20,708 bases of DNA from a virus, in the IMG/VR virus record IMGVR_UViG_3300031877_000012, positions 1 through 20,708 of that record. The stretch is one strand, 5' to 3'. The position numbers were made by a program, and so were the translations under genes. Below, piece by piece: positions 13,972 to 20,708 of this stretch; the stretch's first letter is position 1, and each line of letters begins with the position of its first letter. Under the pieces are notes generated by a model. It had not been told where the DNA came from. It made no database searches and worked only from the letters and a program-made list of their open reading frames with translations.

Positions 13972-14214
13972 TCAAATTATTTCCATGTATTTTTTACCTT
14001 TCTCTGTTATGCGGTAGACTCCTCGGCTCACCCTTTCAACGTAGCCTTTCTTTAGTAGGTAGCGGAGTCTTCTGTCGAATCTTGGGCTGGTTAGGAATGG
14101 GCGGCATGTTGCCAAAACCTTTTTCTCAAGATCTGCCCAGTGAACATGTCCTCTACTAAGCATTTCCAAGATCGTTTTATCTATGATGTCTTGTTCTTCA
14201 CGTCGCCGACTCAT
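13972..14214 (-). CDS. Winged helix-turn-helix protein
   Basis: The product is 80 aa. The ADLEKKVLATC helix, the recognition helix (SPRFDRRLRYLLKKGYVERV) and the wing (SRGVYRITEKGKKYME) form a compact archaeal winged-helix domain without further domains. ATG 14214 overlaps the zinc-protein stop (ATGA), so the two are made together. It probably binds DNA as a late regulator. Its location inside the virion cluster, after the fibre, is unusual for a repressor. Confidence 0.78.
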   Translation of the reverse strand: MSRRREEQDIIDKTILEMLSRGHVHWADLEKKVLATCRPFLTSPRFDRRLRYLLKKGYVERVSRGVYRITEKGKKYMEII

Positions 14215-14492
14215 GTTAGGCGCACCTCAACTGGCATCTGAGCTGAGTAATATTGGCAAGTGGGGCACCACATCACGATCCGCACGGGATGCTCCAAATC
14301 ACCATAGGCTTTCGAGTTATCAATTGGACGATAGGCTTGAGGCGTTAAATCGGGCGTGTAAGGCTCCATTCTATGTCCTTGCGGACAATATTCCCAGCAG
14401 TCACAAACAGCAATATCAGCTGGGCGAGTCCTACACAGTTTTTTGCCGCAGCGTGGACAAGTGCCGCATGCCACGCCAATTTTTGTGACCAT
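14211..14492 (-). CDS. Cysteine-rich zinc-ribbon protein
   Basis: The product is 93 aa. Cysteines 9, 12, 15, 20, 30, 32 and 36, with His40, form a dense N-terminal cluster, and Cys76/Cys79 (WCPTCQ) a second knuckle, enough for two zinc sites. ATG 14492 follows the fibre stop by 13 nt with AAGGGA upstream, and the 3' end overlaps the winged-helix gene. Coupling to a DNA-binding protein suggests a regulatory pair, although a structural zinc protein is possible. Confidence 0.68.
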   Translation of the reverse strand: MVTKIGVACGTCPRCGKKLCRTRPADIAVCDCWEYCPQGHRMEPYTPDLTPQAYRPIDNSKAYGDLEHPVRIVMWCPTCQYYSAQMPVEVRLT

Positions 14493-14505
14493 TGTTTTCC
14501 CTTCT

Positions 14506-15978
14506 TCATTTCACTTGCAATGCGATGTTTCCGAAGGCTGGATCTGCTGCACCGTTGCCGTCTATGCCGACTATTCGCAAGTAAACGTCAGCCTTTGCCC
14601 CAGCGGCAAGATTAACCCAAGCAGAAACCTTCAATCCAGTTGTGTTAATGTCCACACTTGGACCACTTGCGCCATCCAAATAATACCATGTAGACAGGTC
14701 GGTTGAGTATTGTGCTCTAATTTTGGCTGGAGTAGTTGCACCAGCAACCATAACATTTACAATCAGTCTGACTTGTGTAGCATTTGTCAAATCATATTTA
14801 GTCCGATTTCTTGTTGCACCCAAGAACTCTGTCAGAGCAGCTGGCTGATTAGTCCAAGCTACGTTGGCTCCGACAGCCAAAAAAGTGATGTCTTCTGGCA
14901 GAGAAACTCCGCCAGCGCCACCAGCAGCCGCAATGGTTACATCAACCTTTTCATTAGTTGGGTCATCAGCTACTGTGAGGGTTACATTCGCTCCCTCAAT
15001 AAGGTTGAGCCCTCTACGTTTTCCTACCGAAACACCAGCCTTTTTGACTTCAAGCCGAGCCAAACAATCCAGCAGGTCGGTGAGAGCAAAGGCATCTCCG
15101 CCGCCAGATTTGTGACTGTCTTTATGGAGTTGAGCATGATGCTGGTCAGCTGCTACACCCGTTAATTCCGTATGTGCAACTTGTCCATAGGCAGGGTCAA
15201 CTCCAACTCCGCCCGCTTTTAAAACATAATTTAACGTGCCGTCTGGCATACGAGGCATTCCAAAGCGTCCAGATGTGATCTTTGAGGCGGGAAGGTTTGG
15301 AACCCCAGCAACGGCAATCGGCGAGCCATCAGCTGCTAAACTGTGGTCATGACTTCTTGCATGATGCTGGTCTGCAAGAACGTTAACCAAATCGGCGTGG
15401 TCTATCAGTTGGTCTGTTCTTGGCGTCTTAGCGAGATATTGCGCTCCAACACCGTGTATCCCAGTTGCAACATTATGTGCTGGAATTGGGTCTGACGGGC
15501 TTCCGTGTGTGTGGTCTCCTCTTGAATATGCTGTGGCAACTCCTGCCGCAGGTGATTGCCCAAATGTTGTTTCCGATACAACCGTGTCGCTTGGCACTCC
15601 TGCTCCTGAAGGTTTCGCTTCCATTTCCCAGCGGTCTGGAGTAGATTTATAAACAAGGATGAAGTCGTTTGTCCAAGTTGGCGATAGTTGTTTTCCTAAT
15701 CCTCCTCTCATTGCAGATAAAATTCCGTAAATGATTTTGTCAGCATCAAGGTTGATTAAGCGACTTCCGTCCCATCGCCTTGGAGTTACAATTTCACCTA
15801 AGAAACGCCCATCAACATCAGGCAGCCAGTCACCGATTGGCTTTGGGCGAGCCTATACGCTCTTAACCCGCAAGGTGTCCTGGGCTATCGTTTCAAGCGC
15901 TTTTGTTAGGGCGTCAAGTTTTTCCCAGATTGCCTTTAACGCTTCGTGTCTTCTTTCCCAAGTTATTGGCTGCGACAT
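14506..15978 (-). CDS. Tail fibre-like protein, reading frame interrupted by TAG
   Basis: A single frame runs from ATG 15978 to TGA 14506 (490 codons) except for TAG at 15853-15855. Codons 1-41 encode a helical peptide (MSQPITWERRHEALKAIWEKL). After the TAG come 47 protein-like codons (GDWLPDVDGRFLGEIVTPRRW) with no ATG, GTG or TTG, and then ATG 15711, from which 401 residues remain open. The body has fibre motifs: YSRGDHTHGS, ADQHHARSHDHS, LTGVAADQHHAQLHKDSHKSGGGDAF, and a beta-rich C-terminus. It probably forms a trimeric host-binding or virion-surface fibre. It lies just after the capsid gene and a hammerhead ribozyme, away from the tail tip. If the TAG is not decoded, only 41 residues or an ATG 15711 product would be made. 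Confidence 0.75.
15853..15855 (-). other. In-frame TAG codon inside the fibre gene
   Basis: This TAG is exactly in frame with ATG 15978 (41 codons upstream) and ATG 15711 (48 codons downstream). The 47 codons between it and ATG 15711 are protein-like and have no start codon. It could be a nonsense mutation, a suppressed or recoded codon (for example pyrrolysine), or a sequence error. Confidence 0.8.
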
Positions 15979-15989
15979 TTAATTAACCA

Positions 15990-16066
15990 AACTCCGCTCG
16001 ACCACAAAAAATAGAGAAAGTGTGGTTTCATCCGAATTTCACGGACTCGTCAGGAGCGTTAAGTCA
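15990..16066 (-). ncRNA. Type I hammerhead self-cleaving ribozyme
   Basis: On the minus strand the conserved core CUGACGA is at 16053-16047 and GAAA at 16029-16026. Helix II is GUCCG (16046-16042) with CGGAU (16034-16030) around a 7-nt loop; its core-proximal pair is G-U. Helix III is CCACA (16025-16021) with UGUGG (16006-16002) around a pyrimidine-rich 14-nt loop, closed by A16026-U16001. The cleavage triplet GUC is 16002-16000. Helix I is GAGCG (15999-15995) with CGCUC (16058-16054), and a possible outer ACU/AGU helix lies beyond an internal loop. Helix I is the open one, so this is type I, the class known from bacteria and phages. Cleavage would fall between 16000 and 15999. It begins immediately after the capsid stop and ends before the fibre ATG. 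Confidence 0.92.
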
Positions 16067-16067
16067 G

Positions 16068-17030
16068 CTACAAGGATGTGGCTATGTTGGTCATTCTGGC
16101 CACTGACTTGGAGCGTAGTATAGCGTAGCCGATACGTTCGCTGGCAACTATGCCGAAGACTCCGTTTTTCGGGTCCTCGTAGGGCTCGGTGGTTATGTCT
16201 CTGCGGATAAGAAGGACACCTGCAACCGCTTTCTCAACAGTATGCGCTACACCGTTAGTGCATAGGCTACTCTTGTAAATCTTCATTGTGAGGGCTTGGC
16301 CGATTAACCCCCTTGTTAGCTCTGTCTGCTCGCTTGGCAAATACTGACTATTGATGAACTCTGTGGCAGTGAAGAGCTGGCTTGCCTGCTTGGGATGAAG
16401 AATCAATGTGTCGGGATGAAAGTCTTCGCTTTCAACGGCATCCCATAACGAGACGCATTTACTCCAGCTCATGGCGGTTCCACCACCAGCTAAGGCTCCG
16501 CCAGTAGCCAAGTCGCCAGCGGCGATTCCAGCATACAATCCTATGATTTTCTCGGTTTCCAGTTGAGCCACGGACCTGCCGAGCTCCTCAAGTTGGCGGT
16601 TCATCACGTTCCATTTAGCGTCTTCCGCAAACTCTCGGGTCCATTCCACGCCGTCCTTCAAAATGACGTTTACCTGGACATCCACGAAGTCGTAGCGTTC
16701 CCCGTGGATTCTTATGGTTCCGCCTTCAGCTCCAACATAGGCAACGCTTTTCTTGGCTCTTGGGAACCTCTCTAAGGCTTCGGTGGTTTTTCTAACGTCT
16801 ATGATTTCTCTGCCTATCAGGTTTGGTTTTGCTGCTTCAACGACCACATCGTGGATGCGTCCAAGGGCTCCTGCCATGTCGCTGAGTATGCCCTCTTTCA
16901 TGCCCGCCTTAAGATAGCTGAGTATGAGCGGGTTCCTTTGCGCCTCCTTGACTTTGTTGTCGAACTCCGCCTTATACCATTCCTCGTTCAGCAGTGATTC
17001 ATGGAATTTGGGTAAAACGATTTCACGCAT
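16068..17030 (-). CDS. Major capsid protein, HK97 fold
   Basis: The product is 320 aa. It has an N-terminal helical arm, an E-loop/A-domain pattern (GREIIDVRKTTEALERFPRAKKSVAYVGAEGGTIRIHGERYDFVDVQV), a spine helix (EDAKWNVMNRQLEELGRSVAQLETEKIIG) and a C-terminal A-domain (DTLILHPKQASQLF, GQALTMKIYKSS, GVFGIVASERIGYAILR). This matches encapsulin/HK97-type capsid proteins. There is no long N-terminal delta domain, and scaffolding is supplied by the separate protease-scaffold protein. The start ATG 17030 is preceded by AAGTGATAACC. The stop TAG is followed two codons later by TAA. The hammerhead ribozyme lies directly 3' of it. Confidence 0.9.
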   Translation of the reverse strand: MREIVLPKFHESLLNEEWYKAEFDNKVKEAQRNPLILSYLKAGMKEGILSDMAGALGRIHDVVVEAAKPNLIGREIIDVRKTTEALERFPRAKKSVAYVGAEGGTIRIHGERYDFVDVQVNVILKDGVEWTREFAEDAKWNVMNRQLEELGRSVAQLETEKIIGLYAGIAAGDLATGGALAGGGTAMSWSKCVSLWDAVESEDFHPDTLILHPKQASQLFTATEFINSQYLPSEQTELTRGLIGQALTMKIYKSSLCTNGVAHTVEKAVAGVLLIRRDITTEPYEDPKNGVFGIVASERIGYAILRSKSVARMTNIATSL

Positions 17031-17036
17031 AGGTTA

Positions 17037-17129
17037 TCACTTCTCCAGCTTCTTGATTCTGGCTTCAAGCTCCTTTACTTTGGTTGTTAGGGTTGCATTG
17101 TCCCAAACCTCTGATTCTTTTTTGCTCAT
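17037..17129 (-). CDS. 30-residue coiled-coil peptide before the capsid gene
   Basis: A short frame from ATG 17129 to TGA 17037 encodes MSKKESEVWDNATLTTKVKE and then LEARIKKLEK, a perfect heptad helix. It begins 5 nt after the cement-protein stop, behind the same AAGTGATAACC element that precedes the capsid start, and ends 6 nt before the capsid ATG. That spacing argues that it is translated. It may assist capsid assembly. Confidence 0.55.
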   Translation of the reverse strand: MSKKESEVWDNATLTTKVKELEARIKKLEK

Positions 17130-17134
17130 GGTTA

Positions 17135-17572
17135 TCACTTCACCACGAGGATGCTGATGAGGTCGCCCGCTGCTGTTGCCGCCTGCTCTGCGAAGGCGAA
17201 CTGTCGACTGTAGTATATGGTGTAGGTGCTGGTTCCTCCCTCATTGACCGCTTGATCTGCAAGGGCTAAGACCCTGCCCTGAGAGTCCCCGCCGTAAACT
17301 GCTTGTCCCCTACCAATTGCGCCGCCAGCAGCTACCTTGACCCTGCCTCTAACCAGAACGGGGCACATGGCTCCGATTGCGGCGTCTTTGGTTGCCATGC
17401 CTATGCAGTTCTGCGCCGAGGTTGCTGGACTAACCTTTCCGTCTGAGCTGAGGTAAACTGCTTGACCCTTAGTTATGGCTGCTTCCGCTTCATATTCAAT
17501 GATTAAGGCTCCTGTCAATGGCTCCAGAGCGTCGCCTGCCACCAAATTCGGCAGCCCAGTTAAATCAGCCAT
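17135..17572 (-). CDS. Capsid decoration/cement protein (DUF2190-like)
   Basis: The product is 145 aa, beta-rich and glycine/alanine-rich. The AEAAITKGQAVYLSSDGKVSPATSAQNCIGMATKDAAIGAMCPVLVRGRVKVAAGGAIGRGQAVY pattern is the usual signature of phage head decoration proteins of the DUF2190 type, which stabilise mature capsids as trimers. ATG 17572 has AGGAG eight bases upstream. It lies between protease-scaffold and capsid genes, where decoration proteins are normally encoded. Confidence 0.8.
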   Translation of the reverse strand: MADLTGLPNLVAGDALEPLTGALIIEYEAEAAITKGQAVYLSSDGKVSPATSAQNCIGMATKDAAIGAMCPVLVRGRVKVAAGGAIGRGQAVYGGDSQGRVLALADQAVNEGGTSTYTIYYSRQFAFAEQAATAAGDLISILVVK

Positions 17573-17646
17573 GTTCTTTCTCCTCTTTCAGCTTTGTTTG
17601 GTTTCAACCGATTCGTCTCGGTTTACTCCCAGTCATCATGAGATGA

Positions 17647-19131
17647 CTATGATTCGGATGATTCACGCAAAGCCCTCAGCAATTGTTGAACCATCATTTG
17701 TGAGCCTGGACGCCAAGCCTTCCAGATATGGGATGGGGGAATAGCGGATTCAACCATCCTGCGAAAGTCAGCATATTTTCTTTTGAGAGCCTCTGTTTGC
17801 CGTGTTTTGGCTTTTTCAGATTCCGCCAGCTTAGCCTCCAAATCCACAATTCTTTTGCGAAGGGCAACGACATCTTCGCTTTCAGAGACTGCTCCGCCTT
17901 CTTCACCCCTTTGTTCGTAGCCCTTCAGCTTCGCCTTCAAATCTTGTGGAAGGTCTCGGTAAACTGGGTCCTCGGGTTGATAAGATACCTCAACGCCAGC
18001 GTTTAGTGTTGCTTGAATAATTTTTGTCATTATTTTGACGGCTTCCTCGTGCGTGTAGCCGCCTGCACGGCGATTGTCAGCTTGGTTGAAATACGTTAGG
18101 GCTGCCCGCACATGCTCCCGATCAACGGGATAACGCCAATTGACCGGATCGGCAAATTGATCCTCTGGAATGTTTTCATATTCGCTTGGCTTTGTGAGAT
18201 GCCCACCTTCTTTCGGTTCAACACCGTATTTCTGAGCCCGCTCACGTTGAGCCTGCCTAAGCTTTTCACGCTCATCCTCTTGCTCCTTCAAAACAGCTCT
18301 AACCCTCGACTCAACCAATTTTTTCAACTCGTCTGGATTCATGTTTTCAACTCCAATCGTTTGCGAAGGCCCCGGCTGTGCGGGAATGCCTATCGCCGAT
18401 GGAGAACGACTTACTAAAACTTCCAGCTTGCCGTTTATCACGTTGATTTGGTTGAGAATTTCTTGGATTTGTTTCTCGAGAGCGTCAACCCGCTGATCTA
18501 AAGGCAAAGGCGGGCCTACAACAAGTTGCTCCCAGAGACGGATGTAAGCGTCCTTGTCACCAGGAGGAAACCGCTTAAGAAAATGCACGCTTGTTAATTC
18601 AAAGTTGCGGGCTGCCACGCCGTTAACGTATTCGACTTTTCCGCCGGGCTTAAGCCAGTTCAATTCTATGCTTAAACCTTTGAAGGCTTTGTTTCGGATT
18701 TGCTCCGCAATACTATCATTAACGATGCCTTCAAAAGCCACGCCGTCTTGTTTAGCGTCATACCAGGCGTTTGTTATCACGTTTGGCGGAGGCAGAATAT
18801 ACATGTGGTCGATTCCGAAGGGTTTGCCGACAAGGGTGGGAGCAGCCCTCTCCAATTCCTCGCGAAGATAAACATGCTCTAAGCCTTCTTCAGGGTGGAA
18901 GATTCTTTTTGGGTGAATGGCGACGCCTGAAACCTTGTTTCCTTCAATTTTGATGGATTCGGAGAACAGATGTAGTTTTTGAGTTTCAGCTTCGCCCACA
19001 AAGATGGGTTTGCCAGCTCGTTGAAAAGATTCGGTGCATATGGCGAAGGCGCTTCCCTTGTGATGTCCCTGCTTCATAACTTCTTGAATGCAGCCTTCAA
19101 ACTCTGGCGTATGCTGTTTACCTTGTGCCAA
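17647..19131 (-). CDS. Prohead protease fused to internal scaffold
   Basis: The product is 494 aa. Residues 10-40 (FEGCIQEVMKQGHHKGSAFAIC) form a small Cys-containing motif common at the front of phage head proteins. Residues 45-200 are the maturation protease: His109 in GIDHMY, Ser154 in KGLSIE and a probable acidic partner in NFELTSVHF (Glu178). Residues 205-245 and 425-465 are coiled coils (ALEKQIQEILNQINVINGKLEVL; VALRKRIVDLEAKLAESEKAK) for scaffolding, with a DUF6582-like segment at about 330-395. The TTG start at 19131 overlaps the portal stop by 14 nt. The stop is TAG. Seven more codons (SSHDDWE) follow it before TAA. Confidence 0.82.
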   Translation of the reverse strand: MAQGKQHTPEFEGCIQEVMKQGHHKGSAFAICTESFQRAGKPIFVGEAETQKLHLFSESIKIEGNKVSGVAIHPKRIFHPEEGLEHVYLREELERAAPTLVGKPFGIDHMYILPPPNVITNAWYDAKQDGVAFEGIVNDSIAEQIRNKAFKGLSIELNWLKPGGKVEYVNGVAARNFELTSVHFLKRFPPGDKDAYIRLWEQLVVGPPLPLDQRVDALEKQIQEILNQINVINGKLEVLVSRSPSAIGIPAQPGPSQTIGVENMNPDELKKLVESRVRAVLKEQEDEREKLRQAQRERAQKYGVEPKEGGHLTKPSEYENIPEDQFADPVNWRYPVDREHVRAALTYFNQADNRRAGGYTHEEAVKIMTKIIQATLNAGVEVSYQPEDPVYRDLPQDLKAKLKGYEQRGEEGGAVSESEDVVALRKRIVDLEAKLAESEKAKTRQTEALKRKYADFRRMVESAIPPSHIWKAWRPGSQMMVQQLLRALRESSES

Positions 19132-20392
19132 AAACTTTAGCCTCCATTAACTGTTGAGGGGTTATCTCTTCCTCAAGCGGAAGTTTGGCAACCTCACGGA
19201 GAATTTTACGCAGTTCAGCTGGTGTGATAACGTTGGGTCCGATGTCCCGCAGGATCAGAACCAGCTGCGACAATAAAGCTGTAAGCTTCTCATAATCAAG
19301 TGTTTGAGGCATGCCCCAGTTGAGGCGAACCTGAGCCTGCGCAGGATCCAAGCCTGCCTCAGCAATAACGCGGTCAAAAAGATAGCGTTCGACGCCACGC
19401 TTAAGGAATCTTTGAAGAGCCATAACGCGTCTTTCAGCCATTTCTATGGCACTTCGAGCGCTGGCCTCGGTAAAACCTGGAGCCACCATTAAACGGACAA
19501 GCGGGGTCTGTAACCCTAACACATATTCTTCATCGAGGCTGGCCACATACTTTTCCAAGCCCCTCGTTATTTCGGGAACAACTGGCTGTACCTTGGCTTC
19601 GGATCCTGCGGGTGGACCATAAACGAAGCGTGCGCCTTTACGTGGAATCTTTTTAACCAGGGAGGTGACTTCTTCCACTTTGTCTTTTGAGATTCCTGGG
19701 AGAGACCATAGCTCAACTGGTCCTCCAAATTTTTCGATTACGGCTGCCATGCCTGCTTGCATTTTTCCCTTTATTTGGTAGAAGGGGGCGCGTTGCTCGC
19801 CGTCACCAACATCTAATGGAGTGGCTAATGATTGCAGGATGCCTATGCCGATTGGCTTGGCCGTTAAAACGTTGTACGCCAGATGGATGAGCTCATCGCC
19901 TGATATCTCTTTTGGCTGTCTATTCCACTCAAGCTCGATTTTTATGAGCTGCCCGTCACTGTCAAACTTTATGCCGTTATCTTTTATGATTTCAAGTGGC
20001 ACAACTTTGAGAAACCGGATTTTCTTCGGGTTGCCGACCCACCAGAAAATGTTCCCCCAACCAATGAGATAGCGGGCGGATTCCTGCAGTACCTCGTCTA
20101 AGCCCACATCCTCACAAAATTCATCCACAATTTCCTTGGCTGTTTTGCCATCGCTTCTTTCCGCGTATTCCTCGTTCATGGTTGTGTGGAAGCCCATGCC
20201 CGCAATTTGGTCAGCGAGGAAGTCGATGCTGGCCCTCACAGCCAAATCGCCCAAATAAATCTCAGTCATGGTTTTGAAGCTGACTTCAGGTGAAACGCCG
20301 ATAACTTTCTCAGTTTGCGTTAGAAAGAATGCTGGGCGATGCGTGAAGGCTTCTTTTAAGCGAGTAATCATGTGGGCTAAGGGATTGGGCAA
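19118..20392 (-). CDS. Portal protein
   Basis: The product is 424 aa. It has portal features: an N-terminal wing (LAVRASIDFLADQIAGMGFHTT), a central clip/stem region (GWGNIFWWVGNPKKIRFLKVVPLEII, DELIHLAYNV) and a crown helix (APGFTEASARSAIEMAERRVMALQRFLKRGVERYLFDRVI). It forms the dodecameric DNA gate at one capsid vertex and the docking site for terminase. The start is TTG 20392 with no SD; a TATA-like CATAAAG (20414-20420) is centred 25 nt upstream, suggesting a leaderless message. ATG at codon 8 is an alternative. It is the first gene of the capsid unit. Confidence 0.88.
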   Translation of the reverse strand: MPNPLAHMITRLKEAFTHRPAFFLTQTEKVIGVSPEVSFKTMTEIYLGDLAVRASIDFLADQIAGMGFHTTMNEEYAERSDGKTAKEIVDEFCEDVGLDEVLQESARYLIGWGNIFWWVGNPKKIRFLKVVPLEIIKDNGIKFDSDGQLIKIELEWNRQPKEISGDELIHLAYNVLTAKPIGIGILQSLATPLDVGDGEQRAPFYQIKGKMQAGMAAVIEKFGGPVELWSLPGISKDKVEEVTSLVKKIPRKGARFVYGPPAGSEAKVQPVVPEITRGLEKYVASLDEEYVLGLQTPLVRLMVAPGFTEASARSAIEMAERRVMALQRFLKRGVERYLFDRVIAEAGLDPAQAQVRLNWGMPQTLDYEKLTALLSQLVLILRDIGPNVITPAELRKILREVAKLPLEEEITPQQLMEAKVFGTR

Positions 20393-20413
20393 ATTGGGGC
20401 CAGACCTGCACGT

Positions 20414-20420
20414 CTTTATG
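20414..20420 (-). promoter_or_regulatory. Promoter of the capsid gene unit
   Basis: CATAAAG on the minus strand is centred 25 nt before the TTG at 20392, the right distance for a leaderless archaeal transcript of portal and the genes after it. A divergent AT-rich TTTTTATGAT (20431-20440) on the plus strand could serve the RHH gene, so the 85-bp gap is probably a two-way promoter. Confidence 0.45.
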
Positions 20421-20476
20421 AAAAGAAACGTTTTTATGATTTGAAATGCTGTGTGGTACCTTGGAAGGGCCTTTAC

Positions 20477-20644
20477 ATGGCAAGGAAAGTCGTTAAGGTT
20501 TATTTAACGCCTGAGCAGAAGAGGCTTCTTGAGAGGGTATGCAAAAGCCTTGGGATGGATGAAAGCGAGGCTCTACGCCATATCTTCATGGAGTATGCAA
20601 AAGACGTAAGCCTCATAACAGAAAAACTACATGAAAAAATTTAA
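20477..20644 (+). CDS. Small ribbon-helix-helix DNA-binding protein
   Basis: 55 aa from ATG 20477; a longer frame from ATG 20441 is less likely because the family normally starts just before the first strand (MARKVVKVYLTPEQKRLLERVCKSLG). The two helices are EQKRLLERVCKSLG and SEALRHIFMEYAKDV, giving an Arc/CopG-type dimeric fold. GGAAGG lies 8-9 nt upstream. It is transcribed away from the portal gene across a shared promoter region, so it is well placed to repress the capsid unit. The helix 1-helix 2 turn is MDES where many members have MSRS. Confidence 0.72.
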   Translation: MARKVVKVYLTPEQKRLLERVCKSLGMDESEALRHIFMEYAKDVSLITEKLHEKI

Positions 20645-20708
20645 TTACAGCCAGTCGGGGACTACCCGCGCGCGCCAGTTGCGTGCCAATCTGTTTGGAG
20701 CGATTTGG

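Noticed and set aside
1-20708. Complete reassignment of TAG to pyrrolysine across the element.
   Set aside because: Several genes end in TAG. Reading through the tail tube stop runs far into the chaperone gene in a frame that does not look like protein, and reading through at 6754 gives the same kind of shadow.
1-20708. CRISPR array, insertion sequence or long repeat.
   Set aside because: No regularly spaced repeats, transposase or terminal inverted repeats were seen on reading both strands.
20645-20708. Right attachment site at the window end.
   Set aside because: The last 64 bases show no match to the tRNA-Glu 3' half. They hold only a short GC-rich CGCGCGCG stretch without clear function.

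Overview
The window is one end of an archaeal tailed provirus (head-tail, HK97-fold capsid lineage) integrated next to a tRNA-Glu(UUC) gene. The left 53 bases are the 3' part of that tRNA with an encoded CCA. Archaeal signs are TATA-like boxes about 25 nt upstream of starts with little or no leader, GGTGAT/GGAGG Shine-Dalgarno (SD) sites, very frequent TTG starts, a CcdA-like ribbon-helix-helix (RHH) protein reading antisense into the tRNA, and a secreted beta-sandwich of a type I associate with archaea. An uncultured TACK lineage such as Bathyarchaeia is my guess, not a demonstrated assignment.

Layout. 1-372: tRNA/attachment side, with a small RHH gene and a paired palindromic operator. 372-2704: AT-rich accessory cargo, comprising a PD-(D/E)XK nuclease-like protein, a four-helix membrane protein, and a two-helix membrane protein that is one of only two genes on the plus strand. 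2682-20392: virion module, all on the minus strand and therefore read from right to left. The order is portal, protease-scaffold, capsid cement protein, a 30-residue coiled coil, major capsid protein, hammerhead ribozyme, tail fibre, zinc protein, winged helix, membrane protein, head-tail connector, a small helical protein, a membrane-anchored beta-sandwich, gp10-like completion protein, tail terminator, tail tube, tail assembly chaperone (two frames), tape measure, tail hub (two frames), three small proteins (two of them membrane proteins), TerS, TerL, and an ABC-ATPase/GNAT fusion. 20477-20644: a second, divergent RHH regulator on the plus strand.

The strongest new element is a complete type I hammerhead self-cleaving ribozyme (about 15990-16066, minus strand) between the major capsid gene and the tail fibre gene. 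The 11-base core, all three helices and the GUC cleavage triplet are readable by eye. Cleavage would separate the abundant capsid message from the fibre message 21 nt before the fibre ATG. The same fibre gene carries an in-frame TAG at codon 42.

Other unusual points are two one-base frame breaks at homopolymers (tail hub, tail assembly chaperone), a holin-like gene with no ATG/GTG/TTG start, an ABC-GNAT fusion translationally coupled to the terminase, and an RHH frame that stays open through the tRNA as expected of an attachment site lying inside a gene. No integrase, replication gene or right attachment site is visible, so the element continues beyond the right edge.
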